Assembly (NCBI GenBank): GCA_951217055.1
Contig: OX578277.1
Coordinates: forward strand, 106,958,119-107,022,118
DNA: 64,000 bases
From: Gerris lacustris
Taxonomy: Eukaryota; Arthropoda; Insecta; Hemiptera; Gerridae
Direction: 5' to 3'
The notes beneath the pieces were generated by a model that saw only the letters and a program-made list of their open reading frames with translations, had not been told where the DNA came from and ran no database searches. The first letter of the stretch is position 1. Each line of letters begins with the position of its first letter. This document shows positions 41,714 to 53,164 of the stretch, piece after piece. A program made the position numbers and the translations under genes.

Positions 41714-43086
41714 TAGTCCAGTCAAATGGTGCATGAAAAGAGCCCAAAGTGGAAAGTTCTGGTGTAATTGTTGTTAGTGGCTAACTTTATGTTTTTTGGG
41801 GTGCTGAACACGAATCTGAAGTTGTCCAACAAAATTTCCCTTGGCAAATATGAGTAATCATCGAAAAACTACAAAAAAAAAATGTTTTTTATTGGTTTTC
41901 AGCTTATAACTTGCAAAGCAATCTAATCACGCAAATAGTGGTCTAGTAGTAAAATAAAAAGGAGAAAATAATCTACAATTTATGTCTATAACATTTATTT
42001 GTACGTCGCGTCGTATGGTTTTCACGCAAATGGGAGTTGAAATATTGGGAAGAGGTGTCGGGAGGAGGGTACAGGCTGAAGGTTAAACGGCTGGTAGCCA
42101 GACTGCGCTAGCAGTTAATTTTATGTTTTTGGGTGTGCTGAACACGAATCTAAAGTTGTCCAACAAAAATTTTACACGCAAATATGAGAAATCATCATAA
42201 AACCACTTTTTACTTTTATTTTTTTTGTGGATTTCGCCTTATAACTTACAAAGCAAGCTATTATACGCAAAAAGTGGAAGATTAGTAAAATAAAGAGGAG
42301 AAAATAACCTACAAATTATTTCTTTACCATTTTCTTGTAAGTTTCTATGCAAAAGAGGGGTTTAAATAACCGGGAAATCAGTAATTTTTGAAAAACAACA
42401 AGTAACACCATTAATATTTATTCTTTATTTCATGTAGGTAAAAATTGTTATTGGATATGCATAGAAACAATTCGACTTACAAGAAAATGGTAAAGAAATA
42501 ATTTGTAGGTTATTTTCTCCTCTTTATTTTACTAATCTTCCACTTTTTGCGTATAATAGCTTGCTTTGTAAGTTATAAGGCGAAATCCACAAAAAAAATA
42601 AAAGTAAAAAGTGGTTTTATGATGATTTCTCATATTTGCGTGTAAAATTTTTGTTGGACAACTTTAGATTCGTGTTCAGCACACCCAAAAACATAAAATT
42701 AACTGCTAGCGCAGTCTGGCCACCAACCGTTTACCCTTCAGCCTGTACCCTCCACCCGCCACCTCTTCCCAATATTTCAACTCCCATTTGCGTGAAAACC
42801 ATACGACGTACAAATAAATGTTATAGACATAAATTGTAGATTATTTTCTCCTTTTTATTTTACTACTAGACCACTTTTTGCGTGAGTAGATTGCTTTGCA
42901 AGTTATAAGCTGAAAACCAATAAAAAACTTTTTTTTTGTAGTTTTTCGATGATTTCTCATATTTGCCGAGGGAAATTTTGTTGGACAACTTCAGATTCGT
43001 GTTCAGCACCCCAAAAAACATAAAGTAAGTCACTAACAACAATTACACCAGAACTTTCCACTTCAAACTACCATTTGACTGGACTA
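41714..43086. mobile_element. 1.37-kb palindrome with TAGTCCAG ends and tandem units in each arm
   Basis: Arms 41714-42356 and about 42458-43086 are near-perfect inverses; loop about 100 bp. Each arm contains two diverged direct units sharing gctgaacacgaatct, aagttgtccaacaaaat, cttataacttgcaaagc and gagaaaataatctacaa. Ends TAGTCCAGTCAAATGG and inverse. The 67-codon frame at 42636-42839 lies within an arm and is not a gene. Confidence 0.9.
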
Positions 43087-44018
43087 TTATTTAAGTATCT
43101 GAAATAGGAGCGAGAAAACTATGTGTCACAGAAATTGGCAGATTATTTTAAATCTTTCACAATTGTTTTGAATTTTTACATAAATAAAAGTAACAATTTA
43201 GCAATTTCTAAAGGCCGTAGAAAGTTGAAATTAATATCTGTGGGCTATGTCCGACATACCAACCATTTTTTTTATACCATACCAACTAGTATAAGTTGAT
43301 GGTAGTTTGAGTTACTGGAAGATGGATTTAGCCCTTTTCAGTGGAGATACACATGTCGTCAAATTGGGGAAGTAGCTTGCATGTTACATGCCAAAAGAGG
43401 GTATATGCCAGTAACTGGCATACTAAGGATTTGTATTAAGTTTTTATCTGTTTACTTGCCAGCTACAGGCATGCCATTTAACATATACACGTAAAAGTAG
43501 CTTGCACGTGCAAGTAGCTGGTATATTTTTGTGCAAACTACAGACATGTTATCTCCAACTTTAATGATTTTTTAATACAGATGAGACGACTGGGACTAAC
43601 AAAAGTGAAGTTAGCACTTATTAGCTTTAGCACCCCCTTGGTTCTAAACAATAGTCTGCCCAACAAAAGTCTCAAAGGTTTGTTTGTTTGTCTGCCCAAG
43701 ACATTGAGAGACCCCTGGGGCAGTTTAATTTCGCTTTCTTAAAATTGAGTCTTATCACGAGTATGACTAAATCTTATACAGAAAACTGTAGGACAATGAG
43801 TTCTACAGTTTTCTTAGCGTATATTTGATATTCTTTTGTCTTAATAGTTAATTAGACTAAGGGATATTATCACATTATCAAGTGTGAGATTCCTTTGTCC
43901 CAAGGTACATTTAACTATATATTTGTTAATGTTGTTTACTTTGTCTTACCAAATAACTACAGGAGCATATACTCTGTATATGTTCCTTTGTCTAAATAAC
44001 TATGAAGACAAAGGAATA
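43087..44018. other. Mosaic of repeat fragments
   Basis: 43110-43250 is a family B start (gcgagaaaactatgtgtcac, aattggcaga, then acaattgttttgaat). 43330-43540 has inverted words around gtagcttgca and tgccagtaactggcat. 43581-43742 has a 53-codon frame from ATG that ends in DPWGSLIS and probably derives from a repeat with aacaaaagtctcaaaggt. 43810-43905 resembles family Z. Confidence 0.45.
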
Positions 44019-45286
44019 TACAGGGTGTATCAATTTCAGATGGCCATAGAAAAAGGGGTATATCTACAGGTCATTTGGAGCAAAAAAGTTCATATAAGCT
44101 ATAGTCCAATTCTCAACAGGTTAGGAGCTATAAGCGAAAATAGGCTGTGTTAAAAACAACCGACCTTTGCCTTAAAAAACTAAAATAACTCAAAATATAT
44201 TAATCTTGAAACAATGAATGAACAATGGTTGGAAAGAGCAGGAAATTTCCTTTAAAATGATGTATGTTTTAGTTGACTTGTTGCCTTTTTAGTGTGACCC
44301 ATAGCTGTTTGAAAACAAAAAAAGAAAAAAAAAAATTTAAAAATCTGAAAAATTTTGAGCCCACTTATCGATATGACCCGAATGGGAGAAATGCATACAA
44401 AGTTAGGGAAAAATGGGCGCTTTTAATAAGCTTTAAAACGATACCAAATACTTCACAATATTCCAACTGTAAGTGGGCGAACAAACCATCGTTGTAGAAA
44501 AAAACATGTCATGCTTGCAGCTGGAGAAGGGCAAAGAAACGTGACACTGTCAGCTGTGGCATCTTTGACAAAAAGATGTCGAATGTGCATTGCTCAAGGT
44601 GGCGGCCATTTTGATCAGCTTCTGCCTTGAGATACCATGGTAAGTATATTTTACAATAATAGATCTTCTAGTTAGAGAACTAAAATTTCAATTTAATGGC
44701 CACCACCTTGAACAATGCACATTCGACATCTTTTTGTCAATGATGCCACAGCTGATAATATCACGTTTCTTTGCCCTTCTCCAGCTGCAAGCACGACATG
44801 TTTTCTTCTACAACGATGGTTTGTTCGCCCACTTAGAGTTGGAATATTGTGAAGTATTTGGTATAGTTTTAAAGCTTATTAAAAGCGCCCATTTTTCCAT
44901 AACTTTGTACGCATTTCTCCCATTTGTGTCATATCGATAAGTGGGTTCAAAGTTTTTCAGATTTTTTTAAAAAAATCTATATTTTTGTTTTCAAACAGCT
45001 ATGGGTCACACTAAAAAGGCAACAAGTCAACTAAAACATACATCATTCTATAGGAAATTTCCTGCTCTTGCTAACGATTGTTCATTCATTGTTCCAAGAT
45101 TAATATATTTTGAGTTATTTCAGTTTTTTTAAGGCAAAGGTCGATTGTTTTTAACATAGTCTATTTTCGCTTATAGCTCCTACCCTGTTGAGAATTGGAC
45201 TATAGCTTATATGAACTTTTTTGCTCCAAATGACCTGTAGATATACCCCTTTTTCTATGGCCATCTGAAATTGATACACCCTGTAT
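44019..45286. mobile_element. 1.27-kb palindromic element with TACAGGGTGTATC ends
   Basis: Arms of about 590 bp (44019-44606 and 44698-45286), nearly identical inverses. Ends TATACAGGGTGTATCAATTT and inverse, with TA at both edges (mariner-style target). The arms share caaatgacctgtagatatac, gcaaaaaagttcatataag, ggaaatttcctg and gtggcggccatttt. Short frames at 44273-44497 and 44734-44940 are within arms. No transposase. Confidence 0.9.
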
Positions 45287-45334
45287 AGGGGAGGAAAGGG
45301 GGTGCTTAAGTAAAAAAGTAAATAAAGGATTTAA

Positions 45335-47185
45335 TAATTACAAGATAAAAAGAACTTTTTATATACTACGTTTTTAAATTTTCTGTTGAATCGTATGTAA
45401 TGTTGATGATATAATTATCATTGTTATAATATAATGTTAGTGGAAATAAAAATAGTTCCGAATTTATTTACTTCACATAAATGACAGCCATCTAGAGAGC
45501 TGATCTTAAGCCTATAAAAGGACAAATCTTTGTACAACGGATCTCTCCAACACCGAATCTTAAACCGTACCATTGATATGCCCCCGTGTAGGGACAGTAA
45601 GAGAAGAAAGAGAAAAATGTGTACAAGTAAAGAAGTACAGATGCAGAAAAATTAAACCGATACCTAGGACACAAGTTGTAAACAAACCTGATTGTCACAC
45701 GTCAATTAATTTATTTCTTTGTTTACTTTTTCATTTTCGCTGTCATTCAATAGGTCATTCAATTGGTTTCCAACCACTCTTCAAACTGGTTTGGAACTGT
45801 ACGACGCATGCGCATTTGGAAAAAAGAGTTCCAACGAGCCCAAACTCAAACTCTGACTGACTCCGACTGTTAATCGGCTGTTCCAACCACGCTCTGATTG
45901 AATCCCGGATTAGTTTGGAACCAGTCAGAGCAGTCAGCGATCGGCGGCAGGGACTAGTAGTTTGGGATTGATTTTGGGTAAACAGAAACGTAACCTTCCG
46001 CACCGCTTCATTGTTTTTGTTTTGATTTCGCTCGCCTATTATAATTATTCTCCTTTCCTGCGAATCAACTCTTCTTTTTAAAATGTTTTTGTACGAATGC
46101 GACGATGAATTTTTGTGCATATAATTGGCATTTTCTAGATATTTCTGAAAAAAATAAAAATTGGACCTATTTTCTAAGATGGACTTTTGATACTTATTCC
46201 ATTTTCAAACAAATATCGAAAGAATCCGATTTATTTCCGCAATATTTCTTTCGTTAACTGGACTAAGATTAATATTTGTTTTTTTTTTAAAACAAAAGAG
46301 CATTTAGGATTATATCAATAAAAATACGAATACGAGTGTGCCGTGAGTCTACTAAAACAGGCTCACCTCAGTAAGCCCGAAAATTGTGAATTGCGTTAAT
46401 CGAAATGAAATCGTGAATTCATGTATTAAATAAACATTTCTAAAATGTGTGCATGTATTTTCGTCATATCCTCTATGAGTATGTTGGTTTTACTTCCAAC
46501 TTTCGAGCTTAATTAGCAATAGAAAATGAAACTTTTGTGGTGTGGCGCCCCCTTGTTGTGCGAGCCCCTAGGCGGCCTAAATCAGGCCCTGATTTAAGCG
46601 ACTGGCACTTATCTTCATCAACTATTGACTTATCCATCATCCATATCTTTAATATTCATAAGTTCAGGTATTTTCGATAGCACAGGAACGCAAAATCACA
46701 TAAACGATCAACTCAAAAAGTTGTTCTGATAACAGTGCTAAAACCTACCACGGCAAACAGTTTGGTTCTAGAAAGGAGAGTTCCAACAAAAACGAAATCA
46801 CAAATCAATTCCCAACGGTCAATGATCGCGCATGCGCATTACGTCAATCACGGACTAATCCGAAACTGATTCGGAACTGGTGGTTGGAACAAACCTATTG
46901 TTAATCTCTTAAATAAAAAATCGCAAATTAGAAACCCGTCAAAATGTAGATTGTAAATATGGGACATGGCAAAACTAATAAAATAACTTGCGAATTTTTT
47001 CCGAACTAACTTTCCATACAGCAAAATTTGCTGAAAACGAATTAAATTCTGCTGAAAAATGGGTAAAAATATTAAAATATTGCATTGCCATCGTGTTCTG
47101 AGCTATTCTAAAAGTTTCAAATTTCTAGCTACTTGGAAAGTTAGATAAAAATCTATTGCAAGATTTGTACTGGACAAAAAAATAA
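45335..47185 (+). mobile_element. Element M-N copy 2, interrupted by element O
   Basis: M part 45335-45705; N part 46915-47185. They are separated by a 1.15-kb insertion at the junction gctgtcattcaa|...|ttgttaatct. The undisrupted M-N junction at 51775-51800 reads gctgtcattcaatgtttatc. Confidence 0.75.
45748..46900. mobile_element. Element O, TIR-bounded insertion
   Basis: Left CAATAGGTCATTCAATTGG then tttccaaccac; right gtggttggaacaaacctattg. The inner terminal parts contain many ttccaacc, gaactggt and ttcggaac words in both orientations plus gcatgcgcat at both ends. A 121-codon minus frame (45755-46120) shows no transposase motif. A CAGGGCCTG terminal fragment (46545-46602, minus) lies inside. 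Confidence 0.6.
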
Positions 47186-47867
47186 ACAAGAAAACAAGCT
47201 AATAAAAGCGTAGTAAAAATACCAAATAAATGTGATAAATGGGGCTTTTTGGCATTATTTTGAGAGTACCATACAGTTATCGGAAATTTCTTCAGAGAAT
47301 ATTTAATTTTCTCAAATACTTATATACTAATTTTCTCGAATAAAAACTCAATATCAAATACTTTTTTGTATGTCAATAGATAAGAATAAATCGATATGTA
47401 AACATTTGCTATTTAGTAAACTGATAACAGAAGTATTGAGTGTTAGGGAATTCCACTGCTATACAACTGTTAAAGCATTGCAGACCTCTGATTGTTTTAT
47501 AATTCCCAGTACATAATTAAATATCCCAAATCTTGCTCACTACTAAAGCTACCAAACCAGTTCAAAATGGAGAATGGCCTGATTCTTGACATGTACGGTA
47601 CGCCTTACAAATACCATAGTTTGCTCTGTGCCGGTTTACTGAAGTGAAACTTCTTTAGGCACGGTAGAGTAAATTGGCTTAGATGAAACGAAATCGTGAA
47701 ACAAAGTTTGTGTTTCGGGACTCGACCAAGTGAACGATTTTTTTAAGTGAAATTAACGAAATAACATGTAACGAAGTTTTTGTTTCGAGACTCCTCTATC
47801 TGATAGATTTTTTACAGGTGAATTAACTTCCGACTTAAGTAGGCAGTTGATTTACCTGTAAAAAATC
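47186..47867. other. Low-repeat stretch; possible start codon context at 47566
   Basis: No second copy recognised for 47200-47680. An ATG in good context (gttcaaaATGG, about 47566) opens a 26-codon plus frame beginning MENGLILDMYGTPYK that stops at a TGA. It could be a first exon (gt dinucleotides follow ATGTACG and GCCG), but no partner exon was found. 47760-47880 has an inverted repeat gattttttacagg / cctgtaaaaaatc. Confidence 0.25.
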
Positions 47868-47943
47868 TTTAATTTGGAAGAGTCTCGATCCACCGACCTA
47901 TAATTTTTCAGCAGGCATAAGTGCTAACCATTGCACTACGGAG
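47868..47943 (-). tRNA. tRNA-like pseudogene or SINE head
   Basis: The minus strand reads tctccgtagtgcaatggtta then gcacttatgcctg: an excellent A-box and D-arm. The B-box (gtggatcgagactc) departs from GGTTCGANTCC. The extra bases gaaaaattataggtcgg in the anticodon/variable region and lack of a clean acceptor stem argue against a working tRNA. Confidence 0.4.
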
Positions 47944-48125
47944 ATAGATTATTTATCAATACCCAGAATTAGTATATAAGCCTAATATTATATACATTAT
48001 AATAATATAATATATATAAATGTTGTTTTCACATTTTTTGTTTTCAATATTCGCTAAAATGTTATGAAAATATTTTATTAATCGAAATTATGTTTCTTTG
48101 AGAAGTTATCTGACTGAGACGGCAT
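47944..48125. other. AT-rich spacer
   Basis: Nothing recognised. Confidence 0.25.
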
Positions 48126-48136
48126 TGTAAACTCTT

Positions 48137-48312
48137 TTTTTTTCCTTTGGGTTTTAGTCCCGATCAGCTGCCAGGACGGGGGTTATCCGGCCACTTTACT
48201 CATCTCATCGATGAGATAATCAGTGTGAAACAAGTCTTACCCCGCTGGGATTCGAACTCACAGCCGGGGTTTAGACCTTGGTTTCAGAGTCGAGTGCGCT
48301 AACCCTTATATG
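48137..48312 (-). repeat. tRNA-derived SINE with target-site duplication
   Basis: The minus strand starts with a tRNA-like head (gggttagcgcactcgactct, A-box) and B-box gagttcgaatccc. The body has atctcatcgatgagatga and cagctgatcggg, and it ends in an A-rich tail. An 11-bp duplication TGTAAACTCTT flanks it (48126-48136 and 48313-48323). About 176 bp. Confidence 0.85.
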
Positions 48313-48323
48313 TGTAAACTCTT

Positions 48324-48552
48324 GTTTATAAATATGTATGTTGCGTATTTAATAAATTATTTATATAATATGCATTACACAAATAAGGATTATTGTGATA
48401 TTTCATTCTAATAACAATTTTATTGTTTCTTAGAACTGTTAATTCTTGGAACCAACAAATCCTCAATTCAATGAACATAGTATAAGTGGACCAATTTGAT
48501 ATACGAGTAAAATTGAGTTATTTGCTTCTTCTAGGAACGATTTAAACTCTTA
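48324..48552. other. AT-rich spacer
   Basis: No structure seen. Confidence 0.25.
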
Positions 48553-48988
48553 TAGCGGCCTTTACACATACGTTCTTTTCTGCAGGCCTGAATCGTGAAA
48601 GATTGCGCGCGAGTAAAACCGTGCGAATAATCGTGTGGGAAAGATTTGGTAGCTATAAAAGTGATACTCGCTTTCCCACAGGAAAGCGTGTCCCCGTGTT
48701 GGCGCATAGGAAAGAACGCAAGTGTAAAGAGGAATCCAGCACGCTTTCCTCGGAGCGTGGAGTGCTCGTCAGACCAACAGTTTTAGGGGGCACAGTGGGG
48801 GAAAATTTAAAGAACACGGCCGGCCTGTGGGAAAGTCGCTGTCGCCTTTACACTAAGGAGTTTACGCGTGGTAAAGCGTGCCTCTCTGTGGAGGCGTAAT
48901 CCCTCACTCCAGTGCAGCATTTACACTGGCGCTCTTTCCCGTTTGTTGCTCTATCCTGCAGGAAAGCGCGCAAGTGTAAAGGCCGCTA
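48553..48988. mobile_element. TIR element S (TAGCGGCCTTTACAC)
   Basis: Ends TAGCGGCCTTTACAC and GTGTAAAGGCCGCTA are inverses; subterminal words cctgcagg, gaaagcg and cgcaagtgtaaag recur in both orientations. Markedly more GC-rich than its surroundings. The 98-codon frame across it reflects this composition and has no motif. Confidence 0.8.
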
Positions 48989-49872
48989 ATTATATATACG
49001 TCATATTTTTATATTTATATTAATACGTAAAAGGGTACATAAAATCAAATGTTTCTATAGAACTTATAAGTTTCACTTCAAACGCGTGAGTCTCACACAT
49101 TTTTTTTTTCTGAGACCATTGCTTTACTTTAGTTCCCGATGGACTTTTAGAATGCCTCTAAAGTTCCACTTTAATTTTCTTCTTGGTATCGCCTATTTCA
49201 AGTATTTTTATGTGTTAAGAATTTTTTTCATAACTGTGAGGTCAAAATCAATTCCAAATATAAAAAATGGTGATTTAATCTACGAGGAAATTCTAAATGC
49301 GGAAACTAATTTATTCGAAATGGTGCGTAGAATCAGATTTCTCTAAATGAGCTTAAGGCATTGAAGACATTTGATGAAGTCTAGAAGAAAATTATCTTCA
49401 ATGTCTCCATGTCTTGAAACAAAATTGAATATATTCATGATCAATGAATATATTATTATTTTTGTCTCTCTTGTGACTCAACGTCGGGTTTTTTCCTTAC
49501 CTTTTACCGGTAATTATTTATTTCATTCTTAACTTTTTTATAACTATTTATGACTATTGTGGCGTTTTTGGAACTATTCATCTCCTTGATTTTGCTTATT
49601 TTTATTTGTTAATTTATTCTATAATTATTATTAATTGATTAATTATCTTAATTGATTAATTTTGATTATTATGTCACTTTTGCTTGATCATATTATTCTG
49701 GTTATTTAATTGTTTCCCCTTCGTTTACATTTACTTATTATTTTTATTGTTACCTCTAATTTTATTTATTTAACGTTTATTAACTTCTTTTTAACTTTTT
49801 AGAATTTTTATTGTGCTGAACTGCTTGTGTTTGTAAAATTTTTACGTAGTTGTTTGTTTCTTATTGTAGGCA
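48989..49872. other. AT-rich stretch with an unassigned 86-codon frame
   Basis: The frame at 49086-49346 ends NGDLIYEEILNAETN and then RRIRFL; its composition is ordinary but there is no domain match I recognise and no splice context. 49440-49860 is dominated by TTATT-type sequence leading into motif T. Confidence 0.25.
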
Positions 49873-49896
49873 CTGATGATGGCCGAGAGGCCGAAA
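49873..49896 (+). ncRNA. Hammerhead-ribozyme-like core (motif T, copy 4)
   Basis: CTGATGA, stem tggcc-gaga-ggcc, GAAA, gctag: the only copy with both invariant boxes intact on this strand, a perfect GGCC stem II and a GNRA loop. A matching stem III/cleavage site (UH) was not located, so it may be a fossil or a partial ribozyme. Confidence 0.45.
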
Positions 49897-49959
49897 GCTA
49901 GTTCTGGTAAATAAACATTTAATTAGTGGAGAGGCTTTCCATTTTTATTATTCAATATT

Positions 49960-50910
49960 CAGTGGCGGATTAAAGGGGGGGGCGGGGGTGGCGACCGCCC
50001 CCCCCCTTGATTATACTTTTTTCCAACGACTATCAAATTTCATATCAGAAATGCATAAAAGCGCTGTTTTGAGAGGTAATATTTTTTAAATTTTCCGAGG
50101 GAGGACCCTCGGCCCCGCAATATATCCTCCCCCCCCCCCAATAATAAACTTCTGACGACGCCAGGCGTCCCAGAGTTGTCCAGGTTTTGGACATTAAATC
50201 CGAACTTGTCTCCCGAAAACACTTTTCGGGACGCCAAAATGTCCTAGTTTTTAATAGAGACGCCGATAATAGATTAATTCGTTTAAACAAATCCACATAT
50301 TCTAACATATTCTGATCATTTATTTTATAAAATAATTTATAGAAGTTTTAGCAAAATGTTTGTTATTGCCAATCTGAATCAACCGCATTTATTCCAATAA
50401 AAATAAGTACGAGTATTTACTTTGATTCGATGGTCTTCAAATAGATATAATAACTTATCTAAATTAATTTACTTAATTTAACTATTTTTTTTCTAAATAT
50501 AAAATTAGGTCCGTTGTCATGGGCTTAACGGCTCGTGTTCAAGTTCATACTTGTTTTCCAACAAACTACACCATATAATCGAGCCAAAAGTGACCCTTTT
50601 GCCTTTTGTGACTAAGTATTAAAATCAAATTTTACCTCAGAAATGCATTTAAGCGCTGTTTTGAGAGGTCATATTTTCAAATTTTTCCGGGGGAGGACCC
50701 CCGGACCCCCCCCCCCCCCTATATGCACCCTTCAATAATTAACTGCTAACGACACCTATGACTTACGGTTAAGATATTGTACTGCAGTCGGGGGGGGGGG
50801 AGGAAGCCTGAGAACTCCCCCCCCCCCTTTCCTTAGGGCTTTCCATACTCCCGAGACCCCTTGGAGGGTCAGATCGCCACCCCCTGGATGACACTCTTAA
50901 TCCGCCACTG
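49960..50910. mobile_element. hAT-type element U with 8-bp target duplication
   Basis: Ends CAGTGGCGGATTAA / TTAATCCGCCACTG; TCAATATT duplicated at 49952-49959 and 50911-50918. An internal block (cagaaatgcatwwaagcgct, gttttgagaggt, ccgggggaggaccc) occurs at about 50034-50140 and again at about 50630-50735, each followed by a long C-run. No transposase. Confidence 0.9.
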
Positions 50911-50924
50911 TCAATATTCATGAT

Positions 50925-51225
50925 TAGTTGGGTCTATTTAAGGAAATTCAGACGCCTCACATTTGTGATATTTCTATCCCTACTTGGATCATTCTTCAAG
51001 CTGACCAACTAGCTGACTACATAGACACAGTTATTGTTTTATATAAAGATTATGTTTGGAAGTTTTAAGCTGAAGTAGGTAGTAGAAATTTGTGGTTCTT
51101 GGTAATTTTATGTATTTCCATGTCTGAGATATTGTTAAATAATTGTGTATTTGACAGTTTGTACTTGATTTCAGGTGAATTGACGAGAATCTGTAAGATT
51201 CAAATAATTATTTATGTACTTACAA

Positions 51226-51321
<96 letters not shown>

Positions 51322-51425
51322 ACAATACCTGTGACAATGTTATCACCTAGTCGGTCAGAATGATCCAAGGAGGGGTCGAAATATCGTAAATATGAGGCGT
51401 CTGAATTTTCCATAAAAGACCCAAA
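50925..51425. mobile_element. Inverted-repeat-bounded element with TA tract, Penelope-like flavour
   Basis: 50933-51020 and 51345-51425 are inverse copies (tagttgggtctatttaagg, ttcagacgcctcac, tttggatcatt). The right copy reads gaatgatccaaggaggggtc then gaaatatcg, similar to a decayed CTGATGA...GAAA. A pure TA tract fills 51227-51316. No RT present. Confidence 0.55.
51227..51316. repeat. TA microsatellite
   Basis: Pure TA for about 88 bp. Confidence 0.95.
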
Positions 51426-51491
51426 CTAATATATTTAATTTTTAAATACCAAGAATTTATAACTACAAAGAACAATATACTAATTTATTAA

Positions 51492-52110
51492 AAATTTCAA
51501 GATAAAAAGAACTTTTTATATACTACGTTTTTAAATTTTCTGTTGAATCGTATGTAATGTTGATAATATAATTGTTATTGTTATATAATATATAATGTTA
51601 GTAAAAAAAATAGTTCCCAATTTATTTACTTCACATAAATGACAACCATCCAGAGAGCTGATCTTAAACCTATAAAAGGACAAATCTTTGTACAACGGAT
51701 CTCCCCAACACCAAATCTAAAGCATGCCATCGATATATTTGAAATAATATAATCGATAAATAATATAATCGATATTTCCTGTTTTGCTGTCATTCAATGT
51801 TTATCTATCACAAATTTGAGACCCGTCAAAATGAAGATAGCGTAAATATTGGATATGGCAAAACAAATAAAATAACTGGCGGATTTTTTCCGAACTAACT
51901 TTCCGCACAGCAAAATTTGCTGAAAACTAACTAAATTCTGCTGAAAGATGGCTAAAAGTATTAAAATAATGCATTGTCATCGTGTTCTGAGCTATGCTAA
52001 AAGTTTCAAATGTCTAGCTATTCGGGAAGTTAGTTAGAAATCGATTGCCAGATTTGTACTGGACAAACAAACAAACAAGAATGCAAGCTAATAAAAACGT
52101 AGTAAAAATG
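51492..52110 (+). mobile_element. Element M-N copy 3, uninterrupted
   Basis: aaaaagaactttttatatac, caaatctttgtacaacggatc, then gctgtcattcaatgtttatc, cgtgttctgagctatgc, gatttgtactggacaaac. It shows the pre-insertion state for copies 1 and 2. Confidence 0.8.
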
Positions 52111-53164
52111 GAATAATTCGAGTGTGTGGACGTTTAATGAATTCTTTAGTAACTACTAATAATAAAAACATAGGGCTTAACGTTAATTCACAAAAACACT
52201 TTAACGTTGCGTTTGCCATTTTTTTGGGGGGAGGGGATATATAATAAATTATTTAAAAAAATTAATAATGGAGATAATATACTTTTTTTTATCATTTTGA
52301 AACGGTTATAGCTTCAAGTGTGCCAAATTTCTAGCTATTCTGGAGGCCACTTATAATTAAGGCTAATTAAATATTAAGGTCCTAATTTATTATAGTCTCC
52401 TAAACTTCTTACATATTATAATCAATGTTTTAAATTTCAAGAGACCATCTTAAGAGGAAGTAGAGATATGAGGGTGAGAAAATAAGGGTGAATTGGTTCA
52501 AGTAAAAGATACACACTGTGCATGCTTGCTGGAACTTGGTCTTCTGAGGTGTGTTACTGACAGACGAACAGTCAGACAGACAGAAAAATGCAAGAAATTA
52601 TAAAGGATCCTTAATTTTTCATACAGACCCTATAAAGTAATTATATTATCTTTTAATATAAGAATATTAATAAGAAGATAATAAAGTTAATATTACATAT
52701 CGATAGTTCTATATCGATACAATCTATAAATCGATAAAAAAAAAATCAATATTATTAATTATAAAGAACAATACTGATTAATAATATATTTAACTTTAAG
52801 TAACATTTCATCAAATTAATTATAATTAATATACAGGCATAATGATTAAACTTCACTTGCCTAGATATCTTGTAACCTAAATTTGACCCATTTCCAGACT
52901 ACATAGAAAGATGAAACTTCCATAGATTATGTATTTGTAATGGTAATATAGACATTAATTAATTTATTTTTAATTACTATTGTAATTATAGATTTTTTTT
53001 TTAATTTTACTTGTCATTTTTGTTTTTTGTTTTTTTTTTTTCAAAAATTTGTGATTTTTCTTAATTAAGAAATGTAAACATTCTTTTTTTTTTTAATCAA
53101 AATACTAAATATCATGCTGTATTGATTATTTATTAATTAATTAATTAAGATTTTTTTCATACGG
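52111..53164. other. AT-rich stretch with a family E/A-like module at 52290-52635
   Basis: 52297-52340 has acggttatagcttcaagtg and gccaaatttctagct; 52560-52635 has gacagacgaacagtcagaca then aaggatcctta ... catacagaccct, a family E-like end. 52930-53160 is T/A-rich with no feature. Confidence 0.4.

Noticed and set aside
45755..46120. 121-codon minus-strand frame in element O
   Set aside because: Lies within TIR-bounded repeat DNA, overlaps the terminal repeat and contains no recognisable domain.
47868..47943. Functional tRNA gene
   Set aside because: Good A-box but degenerate B-box, extra bases in the anticodon/variable region and no clean acceptor stem; retained only as a tRNA-like relic.
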